From Bacteroidales bacterium (GTDB taxonomy: Bacteria > Bacteroidota > Bacteroidia > Bacteroidales > UBA932): a stretch of 64,000 nucleotides of DNA. The DNA is taken from the NCBI GenBank assembly GCA_004554455.1, contig SFMG01000001.1:62001-126000 (forward strand). The letters run 5' to 3'. The number at the start of each line of letters is the position of its first letter. Position 1 is the stretch's first letter. The notes beneath the pieces are model-generated. The model was given only the letters and a program-made list of their open reading frames with translations. It made no database searches and was not told where the DNA came from. This document shows, in pieces, positions 33,509 through 43,700 of the stretch. The translations under genes and the position numbers were made by a program.

Positions 33509-34508
33509 GCAGGAATGAGGAGGAGCACCACTCTTTCATACCGCCCTCCCCGTCGTCATAGATGAGGCAGGCTTCCAGTTCCTCCCTTTCTTCGATGAAG
33601 CGGGAGGCCTCTTCAAGACCTGCTACCATGCAATAGGTCGCTATGCCGTCGGCAAGGGTGGCATCGGGAGCAACTACGGTTGCGCTGAGCAGGGAATGGC
33701 TGACAGGCCTGCCGCTGCGCGGGTCTATGGTGTGGGAATACTTGCGGCCGTCAACAAGGTAGAATTTGCGGTAGTTTCCCGAGGTGACTATGCCGCAGGG
33801 ACTCTTGAGAGGGCGATATACGCCCTCGAGGTCGCGACCGGGAGTGAAGTTGCCGTCAACGGGCCTGTCTATGCCCACGGCCCAGTTTTCTCCCCCGGGA
33901 TTCACGCCCTCGCAGACTATCTCACCTCCCACATCGACGAGGAAGTCCCGGACTCCCCTGGAACGCAGGTAGCCGGCAATGCAATCGCTGCTATACCCCT
34001 GGGCTATACAGTTGAAATTCAGAACGGTACCCTTGGGGCGACAGGCAAAGAGACTGTCCACGTCCGCGGGGAGCAGCTCCATTCCGCAGCGAGCGGAAAC
34101 GGCGCTGACGAGAGAATCGGAGGGAAGGGTGCCCTCCCGGAAACCGAAGCCCCATATATCGAAAAGCGGGCCGGCCGCCACGTCCACAGCGCCGCCGCTC
34201 ATTTCCCACAGTTCCCGGGAGCGGAGGTAGAGTTCGCGAAAGACGGCATCCGGCCTGACATCCTCGCCGGCATTGAAGCGGCTCAGCAGGGAGGAGGGAT
34301 TGTAGCCGGAAACGGAATTGTCTATGACCAGCAATATGGAATCCACGCCCTGCTTCAGTTCCTCTGGGCTGCAGTCCGCCTCTCTGGCACACAGTTTGAC
34401 TAGATAGCTGCCGCCCTGTGCCGGGCCGCTAAGCGCCACATATTCCCTCCGGGGAGTGCAGGCGCAAAGCAAGGAAAGCAGCAGCATGGGCAATAAACTA
34501 CGTTTCAT
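33495..34508 (-). CDS. apbE: FAD:protein FMN transferase ApbE (lipoprotein)
   Basis: Covalently attaches FMN to threonine residues of target proteins such as Rnf/Nqr subunits in the periplasm. Lipoprotein signal MKRSLLPMLLLSLLCAC. Family features: GGSYLVKLCARE near 33, SGYNPSSLLSRFN near 75, GAVDVAAGPLFDIWGFG near 113, FLVDVGGEIVCEGVNPGG near 190, and the Mg-binding ATLADGIATYCMVAG near 283. Length 337 is normal. No flavinylation-target or rnf/nqr gene is in the window. Confidence 0.93.
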   Translation of the reverse strand: MKRSLLPMLLLSLLCACTPRREYVALSGPAQGGSYLVKLCAREADCSPEELKQGVDSILLVIDNSVSGYNPSSLLSRFNAGEDVRPDAVFRELYLRSRELWEMSGGAVDVAAGPLFDIWGFGFREGTLPSDSLVSAVSARCGMELLPADVDSLFACRPKGTVLNFNCIAQGYSSDCIAGYLRSRGVRDFLVDVGGEIVCEGVNPGGENWAVGIDRPVDGNFTPGRDLEGVYRPLKSPCGIVTSGNYRKFYLVDGRKYSHTIDPRSGRPVSHSLLSATVVAPDATLADGIATYCMVAGLEEASRFIEEREELEACLIYDDGEGGMKEWCSSSFLLTER

Positions 34509-34573
34509 ATTGTAAAATTAGACGAAAATCAGCATATTTGCAAGATATGAGTAAGTTGATTGAGATGAATTAT

Positions 34574-35596
34574 ATGAAGATTGCAATAAAAAACAGCCTG
34601 CTTGTACTGGCCGCAGCGATGTGCGTCCTGTCCTGCAAGAACAAGGAAGAAGAAACCCTGCCAAGCCTCGACGGCAGTCCGGCTTTCAGGCTGGACCCTT
34701 ATTACAAGCTGGGTGACAGGATAGACATTACGCCGGGCACGGTCAACGCGAAAGAGGGCGTGGAAGTAAGATATGCCTGGAAGATCTCTTCGCTTATGGA
34801 TAGCGCCGACACATCGGAATTCGAGGACGGACGCTTCAGTTTCGTTTTCGACAAGGATACCACGGGCAGTTTCACGGTAAGCTGCACGGCATTCGCCGAC
34901 GGTTACTATTCCTCCACGGGTACGGCCGGAATCACTCTGGTAAAGGCCGGGCTGAACAGCGGTTCCATCCAGGACGTCACCTTCCAGGAGGATGACGGGA
35001 ATTTCTGGGACGAGCGCCCGGGACAGCCGGAGGGCAGGCAGAGTTACTACACCACGACAATAGGTGAAGATACCTGGTTCAAACAGAATCTGGCCTACAC
35101 CACCACAGAAAACAAAATAGGACTGGCCTACCTGGACTGTGAGGCGACCAGCGACGTAATGGGACGCTTCTACAGCTGGGAAGAAGCAATGAAGGCCTGC
35201 CCTGACGGTTGGCGTCTGCCGGAAGAAAGCGATTTCCTTAAAGCCGCCGAAGCAGTAACCGGCAAAAGTCTGTCCCTGGTGGAGGACTGGAAGGATGTCA
35301 ACGGTGCCTTTATGGTCTATGCCAGCTTCAACGGCGACCAGCTCTGGGAATACTGGCCGGCAGTAAAGGTCAGCAATGACAGCGGCTTCAGCGCCCTTTC
35401 ATTCGGATGGTGCAATCTGGGCGAGAAGAAATTCCAGGGTGTGACAAAGTCGGCGGCATTCTGGACAGCCGACGAAGTGAATACCTCACAGGCGGTTTAC
35501 CGCTACATGGTGGTGGACAAGCCATATTTCTACAGAGGAATTGGCGACAAGGAAAACTTCGGAGCATCCGTGCGCTGCATCAAAATAGAAGAATAA
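34574..35596 (+). CDS. FISUMP-domain (Fibrobacter succinogenes major paralogous domain) lipoprotein
   Basis: A 340-residue predicted surface lipoprotein, starting MKIAIKNSLLVLAAAMCVLSC with lipobox cysteine at 21. An upstream in-frame ATG at 34565 is possible. The middle (~40-150) looks like an Ig/PKD-type beta domain (VRYAWKISSLMDSADTSEF, then GSFTVSCTAFADGYYSS). The C-terminal ~175 residues carry the FISUMP pattern: TWFKQNLAYTT, GRFYSWEEAMKACPDGWRLP, AAFWTADE, and the closing GASVRCIKI. Such proteins are common at the surface of Bacteroidota and Fibrobacteres; a binding role is inferred. Confidence 0.8.
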   Translation: MKIAIKNSLLVLAAAMCVLSCKNKEEETLPSLDGSPAFRLDPYYKLGDRIDITPGTVNAKEGVEVRYAWKISSLMDSADTSEFEDGRFSFVFDKDTTGSFTVSCTAFADGYYSSTGTAGITLVKAGLNSGSIQDVTFQEDDGNFWDERPGQPEGRQSYYTTTIGEDTWFKQNLAYTTTENKIGLAYLDCEATSDVMGRFYSWEEAMKACPDGWRLPEESDFLKAAEAVTGKSLSLVEDWKDVNGAFMVYASFNGDQLWEYWPAVKVSNDSGFSALSFGWCNLGEKKFQGVTKSAAFWTADEVNTSQAVYRYMVVDKPYFYRGIGDKENFGASVRCIKIEE

Positions 35597-35629
35597 CACC
35601 GGGGGCAACCCCATAAACACCTGAAAATC

Positions 35630-36211
35630 ATGAAAAAAACTACTTGGATTATTTTGGGCGTCGTTGCCCTCCTGATTCTGGCCCTCGTAGGTGCCTACAA
35701 CGGAATGGTCAGCGGCCGTGAAAATGCCAGAAAGGCATGGAGCGACGTGGAAACCCAGTATCAGCGCAGGTCGGACCTCATTCCTAACCTCGTAAGCACA
35801 GTGAAAGGCTATGCAGATTACGAGGCAGGAACGCTTGAGGACGTGATATCCGCACGCAGCAAGGCCACCGCAGTGAACGTAAATATGGAAGACCTCAGCG
35901 AGGAGGCCATTGCAAAGTTCCAGGAGGCACAGGGAGAACTCTCCGGTGCTCTCGGAAGACTCCTTGCAATCACCGAAAACTATCCTGACCTGAAGGCGAA
36001 CGAGAACTTCGTCGCCCTCCAGGATGAACTGGCAGGCACTGAGAACAGGATTGCAAATGCAAGGCGCAGCTACAATGAAGTCGCCAACGACTACAATATT
36101 ATGATCCAGAAGTTCCCTAAGAACATCATAGCAAACATTTTCAGCTTCAAGACAATGGGGCTGTTCAAGGCCGATGAAGGTGCTGAGAACGCTCCCAAGG
36201 TAGAATTCTAG
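35630..36211 (+). CDS. LemA family protein
   Basis: A 193-residue protein with one N-terminal transmembrane segment (about 6-24) and a helical-bundle domain: ENARKAWSDVETQYQRRSDL near 31 followed by IPNLVSTVKGYADYE, then ALGRLLAITENYPDLKANEN near 105 and RRSYNEVANDYNIMIQKFP near 145. These are the defining LemA motifs. LemA proteins commonly pair with TPM-domain proteins, and one follows 6 bp downstream. The molecular role is not established. Confidence 0.95.
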   Translation: MKKTTWIILGVVALLILALVGAYNGMVSGRENARKAWSDVETQYQRRSDLIPNLVSTVKGYADYEAGTLEDVISARSKATAVNVNMEDLSEEAIAKFQEAQGELSGALGRLLAITENYPDLKANENFVALQDELAGTENRIANARRSYNEVANDYNIMIQKFPKNIIANIFSFKTMGLFKADEGAENAPKVEF

Positions 36212-36217
36212 ACTGAT

Positions 36218-36991
36218 ATGCGAAGACTGAAAACAGTCCTTGTGACGGCCCTGCTGTGCTTATCATTGCCCGGCAGGGCTGTTCCTGAGCAGCCCGTGCC
36301 ATACCGCCACATCAACGACCTGAGCGGCTGCACACTTCCCGCTGCCAGTGCAGACTCTCTGGAAGCCGTGCTCTGTGCCTTTGACGACACCACAGGCAAC
36401 CAGATTTATGCGGTCGTGACCCTCGACCTGGAGGATATGAGCATAGAGGAATATGCCAACAGGCTTTTCAATTCCTGGGGCATAGGTACCAGGGAGAACA
36501 ACAATGGCGTACTCATACTCATAAAGGCTAAAAAGGACTCCGGAGACAGGGGTGGAGTACGCATCGAGGTGGGTGACGGCCTGGCCGGAGTGATAAACGA
36601 CGCCAGGGCCGGACGCATCATCGACAGATATATGATGGACTACCTGGCTGCCGGAGATATGTTCGGCGCCATACGCAGTGCCTGCTCGGTAATAATGCCT
36701 CTTGCCGCAGGAGAGTTCGGAAGCGACGGTTCGGACTTCGACAAGAAAGACGATGATCTGACCGGCGGGTTCGCTGTCGGATTTGTCGTATTCATTATGG
36801 TCCTTCTGCTTTTCATATTCTTGAGCAGGAAGAACAAGGGAAACGGACCTGGCGCAAGCGGCGGTTCGGGTGGACCGATAATATTTCCTCGCGGAGGCGG
36901 AGGCTTCTCGGGCGGCGGCGGATTCAGCGGCGGCTTCGGCGGAGGCGGCGGAGGCTTCTCGAGCGGTGGCGGTGCCAGCCGGGGATTCTAG
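36218..36991 (+). CDS. TPM-domain (YgcG/DUF477) membrane protein with glycine-rich tail
   Basis: A 257-residue protein with signal peptide (residues 1-22), a TPM domain at ~30-165 (HINDLSGCTLP, YAVVTLDLEDMSIEEYANRL, NNNGVLILI, and VEVGDGLAGVINDARAGRII), a transmembrane helix near 185-205, and a low-complexity tail of Gly, Ser and Phe repeats from about 220 to the end. This is the usual YgcG architecture beside LemA. The glycine repeats (36880-36984) are genuine coding repeats. No enzymatic activity is established, although some TPM domains have phosphatase-like folds. Confidence 0.9.
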   Translation: MRRLKTVLVTALLCLSLPGRAVPEQPVPYRHINDLSGCTLPAASADSLEAVLCAFDDTTGNQIYAVVTLDLEDMSIEEYANRLFNSWGIGTRENNNGVLILIKAKKDSGDRGGVRIEVGDGLAGVINDARAGRIIDRYMMDYLAAGDMFGAIRSACSVIMPLAAGEFGSDGSDFDKKDDDLTGGFAVGFVVFIMVLLLFIFLSRKNKGNGPGASGGSGGPIIFPRGGGGFSGGGGFSGGFGGGGGGFSSGGGASRGF

Positions 36992-37012
36992 TTCTGCCAG
37001 CGCAAAGGGAAG

Positions 37013-37639
37013 CTAGCGCAGGTCGGTAATGATATATGAAGGACCGAGACCCGCGCAGTCAAGGACGAAATCCGAAAGCGCTCCGGCCGGCAGGACACGG
37101 AAATCACTGATATTGAAATCCGTGGAGCCGGCATCCACAGTGGAGACCGAAGCTCCGAAAAGTTTCTTTCCGTCAGTTGACACAAAAAGGGAAATACGGC
37201 TTATGCCGGTTTCGCGTACAGGCTCAAGCACATATTTGAGTACGGCGAGACCGGCATAATTTGTTTTTATGCAGGACTTGCGGCGGAAATGCTTGTCTAT
37301 ATAGGTGATAAGACTTGCGGGATTGATATAGTTACCGCAGTCCTCCCCTTCTATGGACTCGATTATCACCTCCTTCGACTCCCTGTCGATGCTTGCCGCA
37401 GTCTTGCCGTCGCAGTAGATTTCCAGACCGTTTCCATTGATGAAAAAGCATTCACCCTGAACCAGGGCATGGCCGCGGCCCGTCATCCTGGTGTCAAGTC
37501 CGGAGGAGAAGGAGTAGTCGAACTCCAGCCTTCCCGTCCGGGATGAAGCTATCAGTCTGTCAAGGGCATCCTGCCCCGCTGCCGCCACAGGGCAGAGGAG
37601 CAGGAGCGCGGAGAAAAAGAGTATCAGTCTGAATTTCAT
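37013..37639 (-). CDS. LolA-like outer-membrane lipoprotein carrier protein
   Basis: A 208-residue exported protein with signal MKFRLILFFSALLLLCPVAAAG. The mature beta-rich pattern (GRLEFDYSFSSGL, then GHALVQGECFFINGNGLEIY and GKTAASIDRESKEVIIES) fits LolA/LolB-type folds that bind lipoprotein acyl chains; the C-terminal half is less typical. Its ATG overlaps the ftsK TGA by 4 bp, and a LolA-type gene after ftsK is a familiar arrangement in this phylum and others. Confidence 0.75.
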   Translation of the reverse strand: MKFRLILFFSALLLLCPVAAAGQDALDRLIASSRTGRLEFDYSFSSGLDTRMTGRGHALVQGECFFINGNGLEIYCDGKTAASIDRESKEVIIESIEGEDCGNYINPASLITYIDKHFRRKSCIKTNYAGLAVLKYVLEPVRETGISRISLFVSTDGKKLFGASVSTVDAGSTDFNISDFRVLPAGALSDFVLDCAGLGPSYIITDLR

Positions 37640-40068
37640 TGTTTCAGGAATGCATCGAGTATAGGGCTGAGCTCAGCGAAATCCTTCACGAGGACTTCCC
37701 GGCTCCTGGAACCGAGCGAAGGCCCTACGATACCCGCTGCCTCAAGCTGGTCCATAACCTTGCCGGCTCTCGCAAATCCCATACCCAGCTTGCGCTGGAG
37801 ATCGGAGACGGAGGCCTTCTGTATGCTTACGACCAGTCTGGCGGCCTCCTCGAAATTGTCGTCGATCCTGCTCATATCTATCATTCCGCCAGCTCCGGAA
37901 GAGTCTTCATCGGACGAAGGAGGTTCAGGCAGGTAATATGGAGTGCTGTAGTGGGCGTGGAGCCCTGTCTGATTTCCTATTGCAGAGGTCACTCTCTCCA
38001 CTTCGTCTATGTCTATCATAGCGCACTGGAAACGGTCCATAGAGACTCCGGTAGAGAAGAGGCCGTCACCCTTGCCGGTAAGCTTCTCCGCTCCCGTGGA
38101 ATCGAGTATCACGCTGGAGTTCACCCTTGTGGACACCTTGAAGGCTATCTTCACAGGGAAGTTGGAGCGTATGAGACCGGTAATGACATCTGCGGAAGGA
38201 CGCTGGGTGGCGATGATCACATTGATGCCGCAGGCGCGGCCCTTCTGTGCGAGGCGCACTATGGAGGCGGCTATGCTTCTGGAGCGTGCCTTTGCCTCCG
38301 GTCCGTCCACAGACATTATCAGGTCGGCATACTCGTCTATGATCACGACCAGATAAGGCAGGAAGTGGTGTCCTTCGGTCGGGAGAAGATAGCGATGCCT
38401 GTATTTCTCATTGTATGCCTTGATCTGATTGACACCGGCCTTGCTGAACAGGGTGTAGCGGTTGTCCATCTCGATGCAGAGGGACCTGAGGGTGGCATCC
38501 GCCAGACTCTGGTCGTTCACTATGATGCGCTCGGCCTCCTCCTCGGCATTGGCTGCTCCCGGAATGGTGGCCAGATAGTGATGCAGGAGCTTGCGGTAGG
38601 TGGAGAACTCGACCTTCTTAGGATCCACGAACACGAATTTGAGCTCGGAAGGATGCTTGGAGTAGAGAAGGGAAGAGACTATGACGTTGAGACACACCGA
38701 CTTACCCTGCTTGGTGGCTCCGGCGACCAGAAGGTGGGGTGCATCCGCGAGGTCAAAGACTATCACATCCTGGGTGATGGTATATCCCAGGGCTACAGGC
38801 AGTTCCGCCTTGGACTTGCGGAAAGCAGGCGAATCCAGCATAGACTTCAGAGGAACTATGGAGCGCTCATCATTCGGAACCTCTATGCCCATCGAGTCGA
38901 GCAGACGCACCACCCTGACGCTCTTTACGTTCAGGGCCATGGCTATGTCGTCCTCCACATTCTTGACGGAGGCACTCTTCATTCCCTCTGCCAGGAAGAC
39001 CTTGTAGAGCGTGACCGTAGGGCCGGGAATCGCCTCTACCCTGTCCACCATTATCCTGTAGCTCTGAAGAGTATTCTGTATCCTGGCCGAATTCATATCT
39101 ATGATGGACGCAGGGACCTTGTGCACATCGGAGGCATAGTCCTTCAGCAGATCCAGGGAAGGGGCCTCGTAATTCTCCATGCCCTCCTTAATGTCGAAAG
39201 GCGGGAGATCCTCGGTCACATTGACATTGAAGCCTTCCCCTTCGATGATAGTCACCGGGGCGGGAGCGGGAGCATCCTCAGCCGGAGCATCCTCAGCGGG
39301 AACCGCTTCTTCCTCCAGCTCTTCATCCAGTTCTTTCTCCCATTCATCCAGCTCTTTTTCGAATGCTTCGGAATATTCATCCTCCTCCCCGGCTTCGCCT
39401 TCCGCATCCGTTCCGCTTTCCGTGACGGCATCGCTTTCCATCTCTTCCCCGACAGTCTCAGGGGCCTTTTCCCCCTCGTTTCGAGGCTTTTTCTCAAAGG
39501 CAGTGGAGAACCAGTCCATCACGCGTCTGCTGGAGAGAACCAGAATCACAAGCAGCACGAGGGCCAATATGCAGAAGCTGACCACTCTGCCGAAGAGAGA
39601 GAGCATCTGCGCATTGATTGCGCTGCCCATACGGCCTCCAAGGCCCCCTCCGAAAAAGCAGTCGGCAGAGAAGAGAGTGCTGACGTATGCCAGAAAGGTC
39701 GAGAGCCATACGGTGGCGCCCAGGGCAAGTCCCGTCTTTGCAAACATCTTCTCGGGACGTTCCCTGAGGAAGAGGGAGCGGGAAGCGAAGGCCATCAGCA
39801 CGATCAGGACGAAACTGGCCAGGCCGAAGCTGTCTCTCATCAGCAGCCCACCCAGGAAGGAGCCCGTTTTGTTGGCCCCGTTCCGTATGTCGCCGACCAG
39901 GGCGGCATCCTCCGTCCAGTGGAAGATATAGGATATGGAGGATATGAGGGCCATCACCACGACCACTCCGAGGGCCAGGCCCACGAATTTCACGGCCACA
40001 GCCCTGCGTTTTGCACGAGTTTCCTGTTCTTCCGGGCTTGGCTTTCTTGTCGTCCTTTTCTTTGCCAT
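37636..40068 (-). CDS. ftsK: DNA translocase FtsK
   Basis: Septal DNA pump that clears chromosomes at division and activates XerCD at dif. The N-terminal ~180 residues hold four membrane segments. An acidic linker follows (about 205-275), with a small 15-base tandem coding repeat at 39269-39297 giving repeated EDAPA. The motor has Walker A LLVAGATKQGKSVCLN near 450, Walker B VVIIDEYADLI near 580, and ATQRPSADVITG. The C-terminal gamma winged helix includes SVSDLQRKLGMGFARAGKVM near 755. Length 810 is typical. It follows DUF4290 by 2 bp and overlaps the LolA-like gene by 4 bp. Confidence 0.96.
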   Translation of the reverse strand: MAKKRTTRKPSPEEQETRAKRRAVAVKFVGLALGVVVVMALISSISYIFHWTEDAALVGDIRNGANKTGSFLGGLLMRDSFGLASFVLIVLMAFASRSLFLRERPEKMFAKTGLALGATVWLSTFLAYVSTLFSADCFFGGGLGGRMGSAINAQMLSLFGRVVSFCILALVLLVILVLSSRRVMDWFSTAFEKKPRNEGEKAPETVGEEMESDAVTESGTDAEGEAGEEDEYSEAFEKELDEWEKELDEELEEEAVPAEDAPAEDAPAPAPVTIIEGEGFNVNVTEDLPPFDIKEGMENYEAPSLDLLKDYASDVHKVPASIIDMNSARIQNTLQSYRIMVDRVEAIPGPTVTLYKVFLAEGMKSASVKNVEDDIAMALNVKSVRVVRLLDSMGIEVPNDERSIVPLKSMLDSPAFRKSKAELPVALGYTITQDVIVFDLADAPHLLVAGATKQGKSVCLNVIVSSLLYSKHPSELKFVFVDPKKVEFSTYRKLLHHYLATIPGAANAEEEAERIIVNDQSLADATLRSLCIEMDNRYTLFSKAGVNQIKAYNEKYRHRYLLPTEGHHFLPYLVVIIDEYADLIMSVDGPEAKARSRSIAASIVRLAQKGRACGINVIIATQRPSADVITGLIRSNFPVKIAFKVSTRVNSSVILDSTGAEKLTGKGDGLFSTGVSMDRFQCAMIDIDEVERVTSAIGNQTGLHAHYSTPYYLPEPPSSDEDSSGAGGMIDMSRIDDNFEEAARLVVSIQKASVSDLQRKLGMGFARAGKVMDQLEAAGIVGPSLGSRSREVLVKDFAELSPILDAFLKQ

Positions 40069-40070
40069 CT

Positions 40071-40724
40071 TTACTTGTGACTCTTCTGTTTGTTGCGTCT
40101 GTTCTTGTTGTTGCGCTTGCCCTGCTGGAGGTTTCTCTGGATTTCAGAGGCCTGCACGTGGCCTATCTGCATACCGTCGGGAGCGGTCAGGCGACCGCCG
40201 GACATTCGTTCTATGTCGGCGAATATGGTTTCGTCGCTGACGGTGTCCTTGTTCCAGCTGAGATACTGCATCTTCATAAAGGCCGCGAGATTGCGGAGCA
40301 GATATTCCCTGGTCTGGGGATCTTCCACACCGCTTATCAGTTCGATAAGCGAAGCCGTGCTCTTGCCGTAGTGGGAGGACTTCATCGATCTCTTCTCGAG
40401 GGGGATAGGCTCCGGCCGGGTGTCCATACTCTCCTTCTCCGGCTTCGGATAAGGGGAATCCACATCGAGTTCGAAATCGGCAATGATCTGGAGGTGGTCC
40501 CAAAGCTTCTGTTCATAATTGTCCTGGAGATGGACCTGAGGATTCAGCAGTTCCATCACCTTGACCACGGCACGGGCCTGCTCATTTCTCTTGTCCCTGT
40601 CCTCGATGGTCTTGAGATAGGCCACCATTTTCTGCACATTTCTTCCGTATTCAGGGAGTTTCAGGGCCCTGCGGCCGGTGTTGTACTCGAAACCGCCCTT
40701 TATTTCATCACTTGTATTGTCCAT
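40071..40724 (-). CDS. DUF4290 family protein
   Basis: A 217-residue soluble protein matching the Bacteroidota-restricted DUF4290 family: YNTGRRALKLPEYGRNVQKM near 15, KTIEDRDKRNEQARAVVKVM near 38, NYEQKLWDHLQIIADFELDV near 67, and DSPYP followed by a proline-rich segment. The C-terminus is basic and low-complexity (RNNKNRRNKQKS), possibly nucleic-acid-binding. Function unknown. It is coupled to ftsK (2-bp gap), suggesting a role near division or chromosome handling, which is inference only. Confidence 0.85.
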   Translation of the reverse strand: MDNTSDEIKGGFEYNTGRRALKLPEYGRNVQKMVAYLKTIEDRDKRNEQARAVVKVMELLNPQVHLQDNYEQKLWDHLQIIADFELDVDSPYPKPEKESMDTRPEPIPLEKRSMKSSHYGKSTASLIELISGVEDPQTREYLLRNLAAFMKMQYLSWNKDTVSDETIFADIERMSGGRLTAPDGMQIGHVQASEIQRNLQQGKRNNKNRRNKQKSHK

Positions 40725-40744
40725 ATTCTTTTCCGTAAGTAGAA

Positions 40745-43700
40745 TTACAAAGGTAAGGAATTTTCAGTTTCCACCACATTATTGTCATCCACATACCAGA
40801 GATATGTGCGCACCTCCCGGCCCATCGCGCGATAGAGCCGGCCGTATCCGTTTACCTGACGTATATACGATTTCTTCGGCGCCCCGAACTTGTAGTCTAT
40901 GACGGCCAGGGTCCCGTCCTCCATCTCCACCACCCTGTCAGGGCGCAGGTATTCACCGTCGCTACCCAGAAGGGAGGTCTCGTTCCATACAGCGGACGGA
41001 TTCCGAGGGAACCAGCCCCTGTCTTCAACCGAAGCGATACGGGAGGAGAGCAGTTCCAGCACAGACTCCTCTTCCCCCTGTGGAAGCAGTCCGGCAAGCA
41101 CGGCCCCGTGTACGGCCGAAGGAAGCTCCGAAGGGCTGACGATGGAAGAGAGTATGTCATGCAGAATTATGCCTCTGCGGCGGGCCGAGGCGCTCAGGGC
41201 AGCCTCGGAATCATCCGAGAAGAAATCCCCGGAATCGCAGCTGAAACTGAGACGTTCCCCGAGAGGCCAGGATTTGTATTCCAGAGGATACTCCACATTC
41301 TCCGATGGCTCCTCCTTCCTTTCGAAACGGGGCATGGAGCCGTATTTCCTGTCCCCTCCCCCTGCAAAGAAGAAGAGCAGTTCCGAGAAGTTGGCAGACT
41401 CGGAGGCGCGGGCGAGAATATTCTCCGGCTTTTCAGGTATTTCGCCAAGGAGGCGCATTACGGAGGAGGCTCGGGTGAAGGCGACATAGGCGACGTTCAG
41501 ATTATCCACATACTGTTTCTCCTGTTCATCCTTGAAGGAAGACTCGAAGCAGCTGTTCGCGCTCTTGCTTGAAAGCCGCACGTCATAGACACCGTCCACC
41601 GGCTCGAGGGCACTTCCCTTCACCTCAGGCCGGCACCAGCGGTTGCTGTCCCTGTAGAGTTTTATGGTCTCGAGGAAAGGGACTATGACATAAGGGAAAT
41701 CGAGTCCCTTTGACTTGTGTATGGTCATTATGCGCAGCGAATTTCCGGAGGAAGGGCTGCTTATGCAGGAGTCGTCTTCTTCCATCATTTCAAGGAAAGC
41801 GTGAAGACCTCCCGCCTTGCGGGAAGAGAAATCGTGGACCTTGTCCATAAAGGACTGCACATACAGTGTCTCGTTCCTGAAAGTCTCCGAGTCCGCATTC
41901 CTCAGTTCCCTGAGCAGTATCTCGCACAGATCCTGCAGGGAGTGGTATCCGGAAGGTATGTCCACATTGAGTTCCGATGTCAGGAAGCTGGCCATAGAGT
42001 TTTCCGGATTGTCTATGCAGCCCAGCAGGGCCATCAGCCTGTTCACAATCGCAGAGGACTTCAGTTTCAGGGAATCGTCGGTGACGACGGGTATGCCCTC
42101 GCGTATGAAGCGCTCCGCAACCAGGCTGCCGCTGCTGTTGTTCCGGACAAGCACCGCTATGTCCCTGTATGCGAAGCCAGCCTCCAGCGCTTCGTTTACC
42201 ATAGCGACCATACGCTCCAGTTCCTCATCCTCGCTGCAGAATTCGACGGCTACCAGGCCTTCGTCCCTCTTTTTCGGCGAAACGAACTGACTCACATCGG
42301 CATATATGGATGATATGCTGTCGCCCGAAGGGTCATATTTCTCCTGTACGGTCCCGGAGGCGAATTCGAAAAACCGGTTGTTGAAATCGACTATGGCCTT
42401 CGGACTGCGCCAGTTGACGTCCAGGTTACGGGTACTTACCTCTCCGAGTTCCTCCTGGAGACGCTTCCTGAGAAGATTCCAGTCGGAACCGCGCCAACGG
42501 TATATGCTCTGCTTCACGTCACCCACGACGAGGCTTTCTTTGCCGGACGCGTTGCTGTTTTCGAGCAGCGGCCTGAAGTTTTCCCACTGCACCCTGGAGG
42601 TGTCCTGAAACTCGTCCAGGAGGAAATTGTCGAAGCGCACCCCGAGCTTTTCATATATGAAAGGCGTATCGGTGCCGTCTATTATGTCCTTGAGCAGGCT
42701 GTTGCTGTCATCGAGGCTGAGCACGTTCTTCTCCCTGAGCAGTTCGTCGAACTGCCTGGAAAGGTCGTCGGCCAAGCCCAGGGCGTAAATCTGATCCTTG
42801 AGGATGAGGGCTGTATTGTACAGGCGGGACTCCTTGACATATAGGGAGTAGAGTCTGGAAACAGCGGCATCGAGGGCCGGGGAGACAAGATCCATCTTCG
42901 CGGCATCTTTCTTATTGAACCAGCATAGGGAACCGTCGAGATGGGACAGCACCGTAGAGGAAAGCTGTTTCACTTCATCTCCCGGCTTAAGCGAGAGAGC
43001 CTTCGACAGCAGTTTGGAAAGCCATTGCCTGGAGGTATCCTGCGGGTTGATGCCGCAGTTGTTGCACTCATTGGAAATCACTTTGGCAGTATCCACTATG
43101 CTGTCACAGTATTTCTTCACGAGATCGGAACAGGTTTTCCTGAGGGATTCCAGGTCCAATGGCCTGTCCGGCAGTCCGCTGTCCTCGACGGCCTGCCTTC
43201 TCTGCTCGCTCTTCAGACGCCTGGCTATCTCATAGAGACTGCTCTCCAGCCGGTACTTGCCGCCCTTCTCGATATTCCTGACCATCTGGTCGGTGATCCA
43301 TTTCAGCTTTGCGGCATCCCCGGAGCCGAGGGAATCCAGCACCCTGTCAACGCTCTCCCGGATCAGGGAGTCCCTGTCCAGTTCCACCTGGTAGGAGGCA
43401 AACTGGCCAATCTCCCTGGAGAAGGCCTTGAGCGCCTGCTGGAAGAAACTGTCTATGGTGCTCACGGCGAAGGCGGAATAGTCGTGAAGTATATTGCAGA
43501 GCACCGTGGAGGCGGCCTCTGAGAGCGTCTTCGCGTCAGGCATCAGGGACGGGACGAAGAGCTCATAGTAGCCGGAAGCCTGCGGATCCCTGGCGAGCTG
43601 ATGAAGTTCCTTGAGTATGCGCTGCTTCATCTCGTCAGTCGCCTTGTTCGTGAAGGTCACTGCGAGTATGTGCCTGTAGCTGTACCTGTCCCTGCCGTAG

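Noticed and set aside
36880..36984. Short repeated units resembling a CRISPR or satellite
   Set aside because: They encode the glycine/serine/phenylalanine tail of the TPM protein in frame; no spacer structure.
37639..40080. Open frame of more than 800 codons antisense to ftsK; similar frames antisense to leuS (6273-8492), uvrB (61468-63615) and the GH3 gene (52667-53944)
   Set aside because: No domain, start-site context or promoter; composition is that expected for the complement of G+C-rich coding DNA.
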